Positions 41,355 to 51,083 of a stretch of DNA of 64,000 bases are shown one piece after another. This stretch comes from Ferrimicrobium acidiphilum DSM 19497 (GTDB lineage: Bacteria; Actinomycetota; Acidimicrobiia; Acidimicrobiales; Acidimicrobiaceae). The position numbers and the translations under genes are program-made. The notes beneath the pieces were generated by a model that was not told the DNA's origin, did not search any database, and saw only the letters and a list, made by a program, of their open reading frames with translations. Location: assembly GCF_000949255.1 (NCBI RefSeq), contig NZ_JXUW01000007.1, positions 43,387-107,386 of the forward strand, in the 5' to 3' direction. Position 1 is the stretch's first letter. Every line of letters starts with the position of its first letter.

Positions 41355-44300
41355 GTGCTCCAACTGATATCAGATACTGCGACGAGCTTGGCCAAAGCGA
41401 TGGCGCTCCAGTGGGGGTTGACCACAAAAAAGCTGAGCTATGAGGTCCTTGATTCGATGGTCCGCGTTGGAATTCTCGATGGCCCAATCACCAAAGTCAA
41501 GTCCGATGCTGCATGGGCCGAACTCGAAGCGGCGGGACTTCTTGTCTCTGATCGAGTGGCTGGATACGCAAAAATCAACGGTGCATTTGGCAACGATCTA
41601 TATTTTCAGCTTCTCGACACCATCCATCATTCAGAGCTAGTCGGAGTATTGCGGAGTGCGGGTTATCGAGCCTACGCGATGGATAGGTACCTGGAGGTTG
41701 GCAGGCTGCGACTAAATGCTATGCAAGGCAACCGCCCAACGAGCGAACACTTTCACTCCTCAAAGGGCGGCGAGGAGAGTGATGAGTTTCGGGAGGCATT
41801 CTTCGATCGCTTCGATCGACGTCTCTTCGGGTACCTCATGCCCAACTGGCGAGACCTGGTCGCAGGCCAGGCTCTGGCTAGTCACCTCTGGGACTTCGAT
41901 GCATCCATCCTGGATATGGTGGATGCCTTGCTAGAGGGTGAGGTGGCAGATGCTGAAATTCGGTTTGCACTCGCGCAGATACTGTTCCTTAGAGGCGACA
42001 ATTATGGTGCTCGAGCCTATGCCGATGATGAGTGGGGTATCTTTGCGCCGTTTATTGATGCTCTCACGCTGATACAGAAGGGAGAGTACGAGGTCGGTGC
42101 CAAGGTCTATGCTCGTGCGGTAACTGAGTTCTCCAAGGCAACACGCACCCGATTTGCTCCGATGTATCCGGTGACCGAGTTTTGGTATCCGATGGCATTG
42201 CTCGCCTCTGGTAGCGTTGCCGATCTCGAACAAGCACTCAAATATTGTGTGGCAAGTTCACACTCCAAGAATCCGCCACGTTTTTCGCTCTTTGGCAAGT
42301 GGGTGCATGCGATCCGCGTACGACTTGGGAGAGAAGGTCTAGATCCAGCAGTCTTTGTTCAACCCTATGTTCGAGGGTTGGATGCACTCTTTGACCTGTT
42401 ACTGATCAACTGGTTAGCTCCCGAGTTCGAAGCGCTACAGCAGAAGACGTCGCAGCTCGAGACGACCCACGAGAGGGCGCAGCTGGTTTTCGCTTCGTGT
42501 GGTTTTAGCAGGCTGGAGGAGCTCGCCTCGACCGCGTTCGCACACGCTACCGGTGCAGAGGACTCATCACCTTTCTTCGTTGGATCCCAGCTGCCTCACT
42601 GGCGACTTGTCCTCGATTCTTTGAGAGCTCTCGATGACTCCACTCCTGAGCGCGAGAGCCGTTACGTCTGGATTATCCACCAAACCGGGAGTGGACACCT
42701 TCGTTCTGTCGAACCCTCCCTGCAAGTCAGGGGAGTCCGAGGGTGGGGAAAGCCCAAGGCGGTGAGTTTGGCACGACTAGTGGCCGACAGCGACCTTCCT
42801 GGTGAGGATGCCCGAGTGCTGCGCTCGATTCGAAAGCTGTCAGGTGGACGAAGTGGCGGCTATGACTTGGATTTGGGAGCCGCCATGATGAGCCTAATCG
42901 GACATCCCAGGGTGGTTTTGAGTACCGATCCAGAACGATTCATAGAGGTAGTCGAGGGGCGCCCTGAGATCGTAGTCGTACAGACCGATGCTGGGTTCGA
43001 GGTCAGAGTAGAGCCGCCAACACTCGCAGACCTTGTCGATCAGGCAAACGCGACTATGTGGGGTCGTGCTCCCGATGCCGAGGTTTTGCGTGTCATAGTC
43101 GAGTCGCCGGCACGACTTGTGGTGATCCGGCTCTCCAGGGCACAGCGACAGGCGATTCAGCTGATGGGGAAGCGGTTTCAACTTCCGCGTGAGGCAGGAG
43201 GGGATGTCGATGGGATGTTGGCAGCGCTAAGCGCCCATTTTGAGATCCAGTCTGATGAGGTCGTTGCTGGAAGACTCGTTGATGCAGCACCTAAGCTACG
43301 TTGCGAACTCAAACCACAGAACGAGGGCATCAGCATGCGCCTCGTCTCTGCCCCACTTGGATCTTATGGCCCTAGGCTCGTTCCTGGCGTTGGGCGTGCC
43401 AAAGTGGTGGCGAGGATCGACTCAGAGACTATAGCGGCGACTCGCGATCTCGACTGGGAGGCTGAGTTGGCCGAGAGAGTGACTGAGGCGCTCGGGGTTA
43501 CGCGCAATGACATAGCATCTGAGATCGAGTTTCTGAGCGCAGATGAGGCACTCGATGCGCTCGAGACATTAAACGCATTCCTTGACGAACTCGAGCTTGA
43601 CTGGCCCAAGGGCAAGGCGATTCAGGTATTTTCTCCTGGTTTGAGTGCTTTACGAGTCTCAATATCCAGCCAGCAGGATTGGTTGGCGATCAGAGGGGGA
43701 GTTCAGCTCGACAATGATAAGGTGCTGGCCATCAAAGAGTTGATCACCGCAGCCACTCGTGGCGCAAAGTTCGTGACTCTAAAGGAGGGGCAGTACCTTG
43801 CCCTGACCGGTGCACTGAAGGAGCGGGTGCTCGAACTTGCCGCCGTTACCGACAGCTCTGGTAAGGAGGTGAAGGCGTCCAAGCTGGCGGTTGGCGCGTT
43901 GCTAGAGATCGCCGATGGGGCGAAGGCAACCTTTGACACCAGCGTTGCTGAATTGATTGAGCGTTTGCGAGAGGCGGAGAAGCTGATCCCAATGCTGCCA
44001 CCGACACTCGAGGCCGAGTTGCGACCGTACCAACACGAGGGATTCGTGTGGGCTATGCGGCTTGCCGAGGCAGGATTCGGGGCCTGTCTGGCCGATGATA
44101 TGGGCTTAGGCAAGACGCTCCAGGCGCTGGCGGTGACGCTAGCGCGTGTGCGGTCAGATGGTGACCCAGCACTGGTCGTCTGCCCGACCTCAGTCGTCGA
44201 TAACTGGATCAAGGAGACGCTTCGCTTCGCACCAACTCTCAACCCGATCAACTATAGCCAAGTAGATAGATCACGTGCGGTGGTCGAGGCGACTGGCCAT

Positions 44301-45401
44301 GATATCTTGATCGTGTCCTACAGCGTGTTGATCCAAGATGAGGAGTTACTCGCTTCGCGTCGGTGGCGGACGCTTATCGCCGACGAAGCTCAGGCGATCA
44401 AGAACATCGCGGCTAAACGTACTCAAGCCCTCGGGGGTATCGATGCAGAGTTTAAGCTCGCGCTCTCTGGTACTCCGATAGAGAATCATCTAACCGAGCT
44501 CTATTCGATCCTAAGTTTTTTGAACCCGGGTCTCCTTGGCACGCCTGCACAGTTTGGTAGACGGTTTGTGACACCGGTGGAACGCGATAAGGACAAGCAT
44601 GCCCGTCGACGGTTGAGAAAGATTGTTGGCCCCTTCATTCTTCGAAGGTTAAAGACCGACGTGTTGACTGACCTCCCACAGAGGACTGAGCTGACGCTCA
44701 TGGTTGAGCCACGCGAAGACGAAGCACATTACTACGAGGCGATGCGGCTGCGAGCGATCGATGCGGCGGAACTGGCGCTCGAGCGTGACCAGGCCCAAGC
44801 GAGCTTCCACATTTTAGCGGAGCTCACTCGTCTTCGTCGAGCTGCTTGCGATACTCGGCTCGTCGAACCAAAGGTTGATAGCGCAGGATCTAAAATAGAG
44901 GCTCTTTTGGAGTTGGCGAGTGAAATCCAGGATAACGGACATCAGGCACTGGTATTCTCGCAGTTCGTCGATTTTCTTGCGTTGGTACGTGGAGCCTTCG
45001 ACCAGGCAGGCTTTCGCTATCAATACTTAGACGGTTCGACCCCGGCAAAGCAACGAGCGCGTGAGGTGGAGAGCTTTCAGTCAGGAGCCTCCAACTTCTT
45101 TCTGATCAGCATCAAAGCCGGTGGTGTTGGCTTGAACCTAACGGCAGCCGACTACGTGATTATTGCAGATCCTTGGTGGAATCCGGCCGTCGAGGAGCAG
45201 GCCCTCGGACGTGCCCATCGCATTGGCCAGAGCCGCCCGGTCACCTCCTATCGACTCATTGCCCATGGGACGATTGAGGAGACTATTACCCAACTCCATG
45301 CTTCGAAGCTAGCGCTGGCCGAGGGGGTGTTGGGTGACGATGGATCGATGGGAGCTCTTCCGTCTGCTCGCGATCTTATTGATCTAATGTATCAAAAATA
45401 G
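41355..45401 (+). CDS. SNF2/RapA-type DEAD-like helicase/ATPase
   Basis: 1,348 residues. The last 450 form a Swi2/Snf2 motor: Walker A in DDMGLGKT (about residue 914), VCPTSVVDNW, a DEAQ box in LIADEAQAIKN (about 1009), SGTPIENHLTELYSI, then helicase lobe 2 with VFSQFVDFL, LDGSTPAKQR, SIKAGGVGLNL and the arginine-finger motif QALGRAHRIGQ (about 1280). The first 880 residues are not recognised, except for an SNF2-associated region just before the motor (ELRPYQHEGFVWAMRL). SNF2 ATPases move along duplex DNA to remodel or displace proteins. The start is uncertain: GTG 41355 overlaps a perfect Shine-Dalgarno, and a CTG at 41364 has better spacing. The gene stands alone. Confidence 0.9.
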   Translation: MLQLISDTATSLAKAMALQWGLTTKKLSYEVLDSMVRVGILDGPITKVKSDAAWAELEAAGLLVSDRVAGYAKINGAFGNDLYFQLLDTIHHSELVGVLRSAGYRAYAMDRYLEVGRLRLNAMQGNRPTSEHFHSSKGGEESDEFREAFFDRFDRRLFGYLMPNWRDLVAGQALASHLWDFDASILDMVDALLEGEVADAEIRFALAQILFLRGDNYGARAYADDEWGIFAPFIDALTLIQKGEYEVGAKVYARAVTEFSKATRTRFAPMYPVTEFWYPMALLASGSVADLEQALKYCVASSHSKNPPRFSLFGKWVHAIRVRLGREGLDPAVFVQPYVRGLDALFDLLLINWLAPEFEALQQKTSQLETTHERAQLVFASCGFSRLEELASTAFAHATGAEDSSPFFVGSQLPHWRLVLDSLRALDDSTPERESRYVWIIHQTGSGHLRSVEPSLQVRGVRGWGKPKAVSLARLVADSDLPGEDARVLRSIRKLSGGRSGGYDLDLGAAMMSLIGHPRVVLSTDPERFIEVVEGRPEIVVVQTDAGFEVRVEPPTLADLVDQANATMWGRAPDAEVLRVIVESPARLVVIRLSRAQRQAIQLMGKRFQLPREAGGDVDGMLAALSAHFEIQSDEVVAGRLVDAAPKLRCELKPQNEGISMRLVSAPLGSYGPRLVPGVGRAKVVARIDSETIAATRDLDWEAELAERVTEALGVTRNDIASEIEFLSADEALDALETLNAFLDELELDWPKGKAIQVFSPGLSALRVSISSQQDWLAIRGGVQLDNDKVLAIKELITAATRGAKFVTLKEGQYLALTGALKERVLELAAVTDSSGKEVKASKLAVGALLEIADGAKATFDTSVAELIERLREAEKLIPMLPPTLEAELRPYQHEGFVWAMRLAEAGFGACLADDMGLGKTLQALAVTLARVRSDGDPALVVCPTSVVDNWIKETLRFAPTLNPINYSQVDRSRAVVEATGHDILIVSYSVLIQDEELLASRRWRTLIADEAQAIKNIAAKRTQALGGIDAEFKLALSGTPIENHLTELYSILSFLNPGLLGTPAQFGRRFVTPVERDKDKHARRRLRKIVGPFILRRLKTDVLTDLPQRTELTLMVEPREDEAHYYEAMRLRAIDAAELALERDQAQASFHILAELTRLRRAACDTRLVEPKVDSAGSKIEALLELASEIQDNGHQALVFSQFVDFLALVRGAFDQAGFRYQYLDGSTPAKQRAREVESFQSGASNFFLISIKAGGVGLNLTAADYVIIADPWWNPAVEEQALGRAHRIGQSRPVTSYRLIAHGTIEETITQLHASKLALAEGVLGDDGSMGALPSARDLIDLMYQK

Positions 45402-45522
45402 GATCTTGTTTGGCATCTCTGGTGATGGGATCGGCTCGAGTCTTCGTCAGATACTCGATCTTGATTCAGTCGTCAAGATAGCGGCGTAGATGGTCGGCTT
45501 GCGAAGCGCTGTTCCAGAGTTT

Positions 45523-46776
45523 TTAGGTGTCGGTGTAGGGAGTGGGAACCTTGCGAAAGATGGTGAAGATAATCAGGTCATAGGCTGCTTTGAGGCCACC
45601 TGCAATCACGAATGGGTATGCGAACAGCGATACGTTAGAGAGAAAAACACCAGCAATTAGTGGAGAAGCTCCGGTTCCGAGACTCCGCGCGCCATTGGTA
45701 GTTGTGGCAAGGTATCCGCGATCCTCGGCGTCCACAATCGCCATGGTGTAGGCCTGCCGAGTCGGGACGTCCATCTGGGAGAGCATATGCCGCACGAGTA
45801 GGACGATGGCGGCCAGGAAACCCGATGGAGCAAAGGGCACTAGCGCTAACAGGATGTTGGAGGGCAGGTGGGTGAAGACCATCGTATTCAATAGGCCGAA
45901 ACGCTTTGATACCCAAGCGGCGACTAACGACGAAAGGGCTGAAAACAGGTTGGTACCAAAGAATAGGAGACCGATCTGGGCGAGATCGAACCCAAACTTG
46001 ACCCTGAACCAATAGACCAAGAGCCCCTGTACGATCAGACCGCTGCCAAAAGCATCGACAGCGAAAAGGGCTGTAAGGGTGCGTACCACCTTGCGAACCT
46101 CTGGGGTCGGACGGTGCCGATGAGTTGGTTCTTCGGAACCTGTTGGGATATATACCTGTTCGACTGACTGTGGTACCAGCGAGTAGAGGATGAGCTGTAC
46201 CAGCGCGATGGCACTGTACGAGAGGATGATGACGCGAAAGAGACCCGCTGAGATCTCGGATGCATGCCCAAGCCCAAAGCCAAGGGAGGCCGCGATTAGA
46301 GCCCCTGCGGCGGTTGCAACGTAGCCTACCAGGGTGAACCAGGCGTAGGTCTTGGTGCGAGCATGCCCAGTAGCCAGCCTAGAGAGCATCGCCTGCTCTA
46401 TGCCGAGGAAGAGGCCCACCTCTTTGCCGGTCGGGGAGATGCTGCCGAGAATGATGATTACTCCGAGCGCGAACGGTTCTTTGGTGATGAGAAGAAATGG
46501 AGCTGCAAGGAGCCATAAAAACGAGCTGAGTAGGAGAAGGCGTCGTCGACCAAAGCGATCAACGTAGCGACCTATCCACATCGATATCAACGACGATCCG
46601 AGCAGCGCAACAGTAAAGAGCGCTCCAATCTCAAACGCCGAGATGTGTTGCTCGTGCCAATAGAGCGGCAGGATAATAGCAACTACTCCGAATCCCACCT
46701 CGCGCAGTGCCCTGGCGACCAACAGGAACCAAGCAGCATGATCTGACATGGAGGAGGTGTCTGCATTCTCGTTCAT
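45523..46776 (-). CDS. MFS transporter (multidrug/unknown)
   Basis: 417 residues, twelve hydrophobic segments. MFS motif A in WIGRYVDRFGRRRLLLL, and the second half contains AWVSKRFGLLNTMVFTH. HMLSQMDVPTRQAYTMAIVD followed by DRGYLATTTNGARSLGTG is characteristic of a group of prokaryotic MFS proteins of unknown substrate. AGGA lies 9 bases before the ATG. It is convergent with the SNF2 gene, with about 120 bases between. Confidence 0.86.
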   Translation of the reverse strand: MNENADTSSMSDHAAWFLLVARALREVGFGVVAIILPLYWHEQHISAFEIGALFTVALLGSSLISMWIGRYVDRFGRRRLLLLSSFLWLLAAPFLLITKEPFALGVIIILGSISPTGKEVGLFLGIEQAMLSRLATGHARTKTYAWFTLVGYVATAAGALIAASLGFGLGHASEISAGLFRVIILSYSAIALVQLILYSLVPQSVEQVYIPTGSEEPTHRHRPTPEVRKVVRTLTALFAVDAFGSGLIVQGLLVYWFRVKFGFDLAQIGLLFFGTNLFSALSSLVAAWVSKRFGLLNTMVFTHLPSNILLALVPFAPSGFLAAIVLLVRHMLSQMDVPTRQAYTMAIVDAEDRGYLATTTNGARSLGTGASPLIAGVFLSNVSLFAYPFVIAGGLKAAYDLIIFTIFRKVPTPYTDT

Positions 46777-47144
46777 TATGAAGGTTTCCTAGTTTTTATC
46801 ATCTTTCCTAAGCTACAACCTAGCCAAGCCGACAGCTAGAGGCGCAAGCTATCATTGTCGTGTCGCTGTCGAATACCTTTCGCTTTCATGAGTATGGCGG
46901 CGATGCCAATGGCCGCAGGTCAGCTACTCTCGCATCCTGTGGTCTGCCCATCTATTGGCGACCGAGCTTACCGTGTCTTTCGCACGCAACTGGTGACCGC
47001 ATAGTAGGATCCTAAAAATCTCAAGAAGAGCCACGCTGAAACTCATAAAAGCACTTGTATCTACCATGCATATTTTTGGCCATCTACACGGATTGTGTGA
47101 GAATATCTAAGTAAGTGGCCGGTAGTGTGATGGGGGGACCAAGT
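46777..47144. other. Divergent intergenic region (MFS / desaturase)
   Basis: No gene. It should hold promoters for both flanking genes; several AT-rich hexamers occur around 47050-47110, but no convincing -35/-10 pair could be assigned. Confidence 0.4.
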
Positions 47145-47873
47145 ATGCTAAATAGCGTGCTATTTGCAGTCATCTTCGCCGTTTTTATTACTCAACTTTC
47201 GATTCTTTTGACAACCGTCTACCTTCACAGATCGCTGTCACATAAGTCCTTGAAGTTATCACCACCGGTGGAGTTTGTAGTTCGCATGCTTCTGTGGCTC
47301 ACCACTGGGATACAACGCCGCGAGTGGGTTGGAGTGCATCGCTTGCACCATGCCCACACCGATGTCCTCGGGGATCCGCACTCACCTATCGTAGAAAGCT
47401 ATTGGAAAATCCAGCTCCTGAACCTTTTCTACTACCGTCGAGCTGCTAAAAATCGGGAAGCCATTCAGCGTTACACCAAGGATCTTCCCCCGGATCGCTG
47501 GGACCGGTGGTTGTTCTCACACTCATACCTCGGCCTGGGCCTCGGCATTGGTATCCTGATCGGATTGTTTGGTGTTGAACTAGCTATTGTTGTTGCGCTG
47601 ATTCATCTCGTTCTTTATCTTGGACTCAGCGCTGCTGTAAATGCGATTGGCCATCGTTTTGGCAAGCGGCCATTCGATAACTTTGCTACCAACAACCAGT
47701 GGCTTGCTCTGTTGACTTTTGGCGAAGGATTGCATAACAATCACCACGAACTGCCGACGGCTGCAAACCTTGCCTTTGTGGTTCCACAAATCGATCTGGG
47801 CTGGTATGTGATCCGGTCACTTGAGATGTTGCATTTAGCCTCAGTTAGAACGCTAAAACGCAAGGTAGCATAA
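47145..47873 (+). CDS. Acyl-CoA/acyl-lipid delta-9 fatty acid desaturase
   Basis: About 242 residues from ATG 47145, chosen because GGGGGGA lies just upstream; in-frame GTG 47115 and ATG 47130 are alternatives. The three di-iron histidine boxes of the DesC/OLE1 family are all present: HRSLSHKSL, HRLHHAHTD and HNNHHELPTAAN, with two pairs of hydrophobic helices between them. HAHTDVLGDPHSP and FYYRRAAKNREAI follow the family pattern. It introduces a double bond into membrane fatty acids using oxygen and an electron donor, controlling membrane fluidity. The protein is shorter than fungal or mycobacterial forms, with no fused cytochrome b5. No reductase gene is adjacent. Confidence 0.9.
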   Translation: MLNSVLFAVIFAVFITQLSILLTTVYLHRSLSHKSLKLSPPVEFVVRMLLWLTTGIQRREWVGVHRLHHAHTDVLGDPHSPIVESYWKIQLLNLFYYRRAAKNREAIQRYTKDLPPDRWDRWLFSHSYLGLGLGIGILIGLFGVELAIVVALIHLVLYLGLSAAVNAIGHRFGKRPFDNFATNNQWLALLTFGEGLHNNHHELPTAANLAFVVPQIDLGWYVIRSLEMLHLASVRTLKRKVA

Positions 47874-48215
47874 TGAGGCGAGTTGCCGCTCTTTCGTGGG
47901 GTGTCGGTGGATCCGCGCCTACCGTCTACCGCAGTTGTCTCGACCCCCAACAACCGAGCTGCACCTGCCCCTCGAGTAGCTCTCTATTCATTCAGACAGA
48001 TACCCCACCTCGATAAAAGTTGATATGCCCAGCGATGCGTCGAATAGTTGAACACCAAGAGATTTATTGGGTTCTTGTTCCTTCGGCTCCATCACTGTCA
48101 TGTCCACCGCTGCACTCACTTTTTGCACTCCACTCCAATGGGAGAATGAGAAGGGGCATTTGCTTGTCGATTGGAGCTATTTAGATGCCGGTGCACGGTG
48201 CGGGAATTCTGGGCG
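47874..48215. other. Intergenic stretch
   Basis: No supported gene on either strand. The HD-GYP frame is open back to 48171 but that extension (RCRCTVREFW) has no domain character. Confidence 0.4.
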
Positions 48216-48806
48216 ATGAACTATAGCGAGCTGGATGAGGGCGAATCCTATCGAAGTTCCATTGTTGAAGCACTGAATCGGGCTCTATGCCACTACGACG
48301 AGGCGACCGCAAACCACTCTGTGCGGACTGGCACCCTAGCCGGACGGCTCGCCATCCGGCTCGATCTCGATCGTCTTGACCGCACGCTCATCGTACAGGC
48401 AGGCATCGTTCATGATCTTGGCAAGCTGGCGATTAGGCTCGCAGTCCTGCACAAGACTGGCTCGCTTACCGCAGATGAACGGATCGAAATGGAGTGTCAC
48501 TCCCGGATAGGGGCCGAGATATTATTAGGCATCTCGCCAGACCTTGCCCCTGTTGCGGTAGGCATCGGGTCCCATCATGAGCGCTGGGATGGGACGGGCT
48601 ACCCGGACGGTCTTGCCGGCGAGGAGATACCCATGCTCGGACGAGTACTCGCCGTTGCGGATGTGTATGACGCATTGACCAACACACGGGCCTATCGGAA
48701 TTGGAAATACACTCCAGACGCGGCGCTCGGCTACGTAGAGGATCACGCAGGAACGGAGTTTGATCCAAAGGTTGTTGCTGCAATGTTGGATCTTCTTCGT
48801 CCATAG
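48216..48806 (+). CDS. HD-GYP domain phosphohydrolase
   Basis: About 196 residues from ATG 48216 (MNYSELDEGE). It is a single HD-GYP domain: NHSVRTGTLAGRLA, the metal pair in IVHDLGKLAI, HSRIGAEIL, and the signature HHERWDGTGYPDGLAGEEIP, then RVLAVADVYDALTN and GTEFDPKVV. HD-GYP proteins hydrolyse cyclic di-GMP, and some act as general metal phosphohydrolases. There is no receiver, PAS or membrane domain, so any input must come from a partner. The HHExxDGxGYP core is intact, so activity is expected. The gene stands alone. Confidence 0.9.
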   Translation: MNYSELDEGESYRSSIVEALNRALCHYDEATANHSVRTGTLAGRLAIRLDLDRLDRTLIVQAGIVHDLGKLAIRLAVLHKTGSLTADERIEMECHSRIGAEILLGISPDLAPVAVGIGSHHERWDGTGYPDGLAGEEIPMLGRVLAVADVYDALTNTRAYRNWKYTPDAALGYVEDHAGTEFDPKVVAAMLDLLRP

Positions 48807-49050
48807 AGCCACTTCCGGTATCACTTGTCCAGTTGAAGTGTCTGTTAATACATAGCCATGCCAAGCGAGGCGATGCACCGCACTTGGAACGATATTCTGA
48901 TGGCCAGCGAATCCACCCCGACGTCCGCTTGTACCAGGTCCACTTCGTAAGTGAGAAGGCCGCATCCACTCATCAGCACCAGACATCAACGTTTACTCTC
49001 TGTGGTGCAGGAGTTCTGAGACCTGAAATGTTGACTGCGGCCGTGCACGC
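48807..49050. other. Convergent intergenic spacer
   Basis: Between two converging genes; no clear hairpin-plus-U terminator and no gene seen. Confidence 0.4.
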
Positions 49051-50301
49051 CTATGCGTGTACGAGCCGCCACCAGTCACTTGGCGCTTGGATGCGCTCGG
49101 TGGTGACCACGCTGATTCTCTCGTTATGCAGAGGCCATTGGACCTGGAGATACCCTGCGACGGTTCCCGGTGCGGTGCCAATCAAGGCGCTTGCAGCTAT
49201 TAGATGGAGTTTGTAGGTGACCTTCTGCCCTGGCCATAGGTTCGCGGTAAGTGCATGGCTCAGTATCAGGTTGCTTGCTGGCTGCGTGCTTGTCGCCCAC
49301 GGGACCTTTAGAGACCCGATCGACTGATGTGACCTTGCTACTGTGGCTCGAATCACTCCTAAGCTTGCTTCGTTGGCGAGACGCTCGGCGATACTGGCAG
49401 CATGGTGGAGCGATGCGGGTCCTTGTTGGTCAAGAACGACGGCGACGGCCTCGATCTTGCCGACCTTGGTAGGTTCTTGGGTTGCAATGGCGGCGCACCC
49501 TCCAGACCATATCGTGTAGCCCGATTTGATCCCGACGACATTGGCGGTCCCAATCCGAGCAACGATGTTGGGGAGGGTACCCACCAACGGAAGGGTCACC
49601 GTGTGCTCATTAACGATCCGATCAAACACTGGGTTACGCATGTCAATCGCCGCAATCGTCGCGATCGCCTTGGCGGTGGCTTTGGTCGCTGAGCTAAAAC
49701 CGCTGGCATCGGCGAAGTGAGTATCCGTGAGACCGATCCGAGTTGCAGTTTGGTTCATTTGGCTTACGAACGCAGCCTCGGAACCCGCTACCCAGGTGGC
49801 GAGCAGCTGTGCAACGTTGTTTGCAGAGCGGGTGAGGAGCGCTTGAAGCAGCTGATACTCGGTCAGATGCTCGCCTGCGGTGACCTGTACCGACGACTGG
49901 TCCTGGGCCACATCGTTATAGTACTGCTGTTCATCCGCTGCCGAGATGGTAATGACCGGCCCTTGTGAACCGATGACGAGAGGGAGGTGTTTCAAGACGA
50001 GATAGGCGGTCATCAGTTTGGCGAGACTGGCAATTGGTACCGCACGTTGTTTGAGGGTTGATGCAACTGCAGCCGTGGAGATTGAGGGGATGGCGACGGC
50101 AGCTTCACCTTGGGCGGGCCAGGGCAATCGAGGTAGGGAACCGCGAGCGACTATTGTCGCTGGGGTGTGTGAGCTGACCCTGAGCGTTGGCAACGGGGAG
50201 CGCAGCCTAGCATTCACCATCACAACTGAGATAAGCACGCATCCAAGCGCCAGTGTAGCTGGCAGAGTACGTCGCCTTCGTCGAGATAGAGATACGTGCA
50301 T
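49051..50301 (-). CDS. D-alanyl-D-alanine carboxypeptidase (peptidase S11 / PBP5-like)
   Basis: About 416 residues from ATG 50301 (MHVSLSRRRRR), which places a basic start directly before a hydrophobic export segment (LPATLALGCVLISVVMV); the frame is open further upstream to 50424 but that part is not signal-like. Penicillin-binding motifs: S-x-x-K in IASLAKLMTAY, S-x-N in TRSANNVAQLL, and KSG in GIKSGYT (most relatives have KTG). It trims the terminal D-Ala of peptidoglycan stem peptides outside the membrane. The C-terminal 100 residues form a beta-rich domain as in PBP5, ending without an obvious membrane anchor. Confidence 0.86.
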   Translation of the reverse strand: MHVSLSRRRRRTLPATLALGCVLISVVMVNARLRSPLPTLRVSSHTPATIVARGSLPRLPWPAQGEAAVAIPSISTAAVASTLKQRAVPIASLAKLMTAYLVLKHLPLVIGSQGPVITISAADEQQYYNDVAQDQSSVQVTAGEHLTEYQLLQALLTRSANNVAQLLATWVAGSEAAFVSQMNQTATRIGLTDTHFADASGFSSATKATAKAIATIAAIDMRNPVFDRIVNEHTVTLPLVGTLPNIVARIGTANVVGIKSGYTIWSGGCAAIATQEPTKVGKIEAVAVVLDQQGPASLHHAASIAERLANEASLGVIRATVARSHQSIGSLKVPWATSTQPASNLILSHALTANLWPGQKVTYKLHLIAASALIGTAPGTVAGYLQVQWPLHNERISVVTTERIQAPSDWWRLVHA

Positions 50302-50486
50302 GTGGGACACCAGGCTAGCGCCTAGTTGACGGTAGTGGCCATTGCACTCCAAAGATGGAAGTTTGGAGGTATATTTTGGTTTTTCGATGTTGGCTAAGTC
50401 CATGTCGCTGCCTAGATAGACCAAAACGTAAGTGGTTGTCGTGGCTCAGATGACTAGAGTTCGATTCGTCAAGGTATGGTGGACGC

Positions 50487-50873
50487 ATGGGAGAAGCAGA
50501 CCCGCGTCGGTCTCGACACTCGAGCTTTGATGGTCCGGCATTGGACCTGCGCCTCTTGCGTGCTCGAGTCCTTGGCGACCTGCGGCGAGGAAATCTCACG
50601 CCAGTCGATGTTTGTGATGCTGACCGGCGGTTGCTAGATGCGGCGACCAGCTTCGGGATAGCTTTACGTGACGCGTGTCCAGTTTGTGACGAGGCTGCGT
50701 TGCGCCACGTAGCCTATGGATTCGGTAAGGGTTTGCCGGCAAGCGGTCAAGTGGTGGGAGGACTCCTGAATGACTCTTCGATGCTCGAGGTGACCGATCT
50801 GAGCATGTGTATCGTTGAGGTCTGCACAGCTTGTCGGTGGAACTTTCTAATTGAACGACGGTTCAGGCGATGA
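50487..50873 (+). CDS. DUF5318-like small zinc-ribbon protein
   Basis: 128 residues. RARVLGDLRRGNLTPVDVCD and DADRRLLDAATSFG, a CPVCD knuckle, the central HVAYGFGKGLPASGQ and a second knuckle CTACRWNFLIERRF match the actinobacterial DUF5318 pattern as I remember it. The four cysteines probably bind one zinc. Function is unknown. It is frequently near cell-wall or replication genes in actinobacteria; here it lies 210 bases upstream of the rpsF operon, in the same direction. TATGGT sits 6 bases before the ATG, which may indicate a leaderless message. Confidence 0.75.
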   Translation: MGEADPRRSRHSSFDGPALDLRLLRARVLGDLRRGNLTPVDVCDADRRLLDAATSFGIALRDACPVCDEAALRHVAYGFGKGLPASGQVVGGLLNDSSMLEVTDLSMCIVEVCTACRWNFLIERRFRR

Positions 50874-51021
50874 GATTCTTGCCGCCATCACATCTGGAGG
50901 TTACGCTTCCACTTGGCCAAAATGGCAATCAACTGGCCAAGGGGTGCAGTGCAGCGCACGCCGCGCTGCTAACCTAGCTACGATCGACTCATCTACTGAG
51001 GGTCGTTGTATTGCTTTCCTG

Positions 51022-51048
51022 CTCCCTGAGCCATGTATGGTTAGGGAG
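51022..51048 (+). promoter_or_regulatory. Hairpin in the rpsF leader
   Basis: CTCCCT (51022-51027) pairs with AGGGAG (51043-51048), extended inward by GCC/GGT pairing. It lies 35-60 bases before the rpsF start. Many bacteria regulate rpsF-rpsR through an S6:S18-binding leader; this stem is a candidate, but I do not see the diagnostic CCG-bearing loop. Confidence 0.35.
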
Positions 51049-51083
51049 TCCTGGTGAAGAGCCTGGTCCATAGGAGGTACCTT

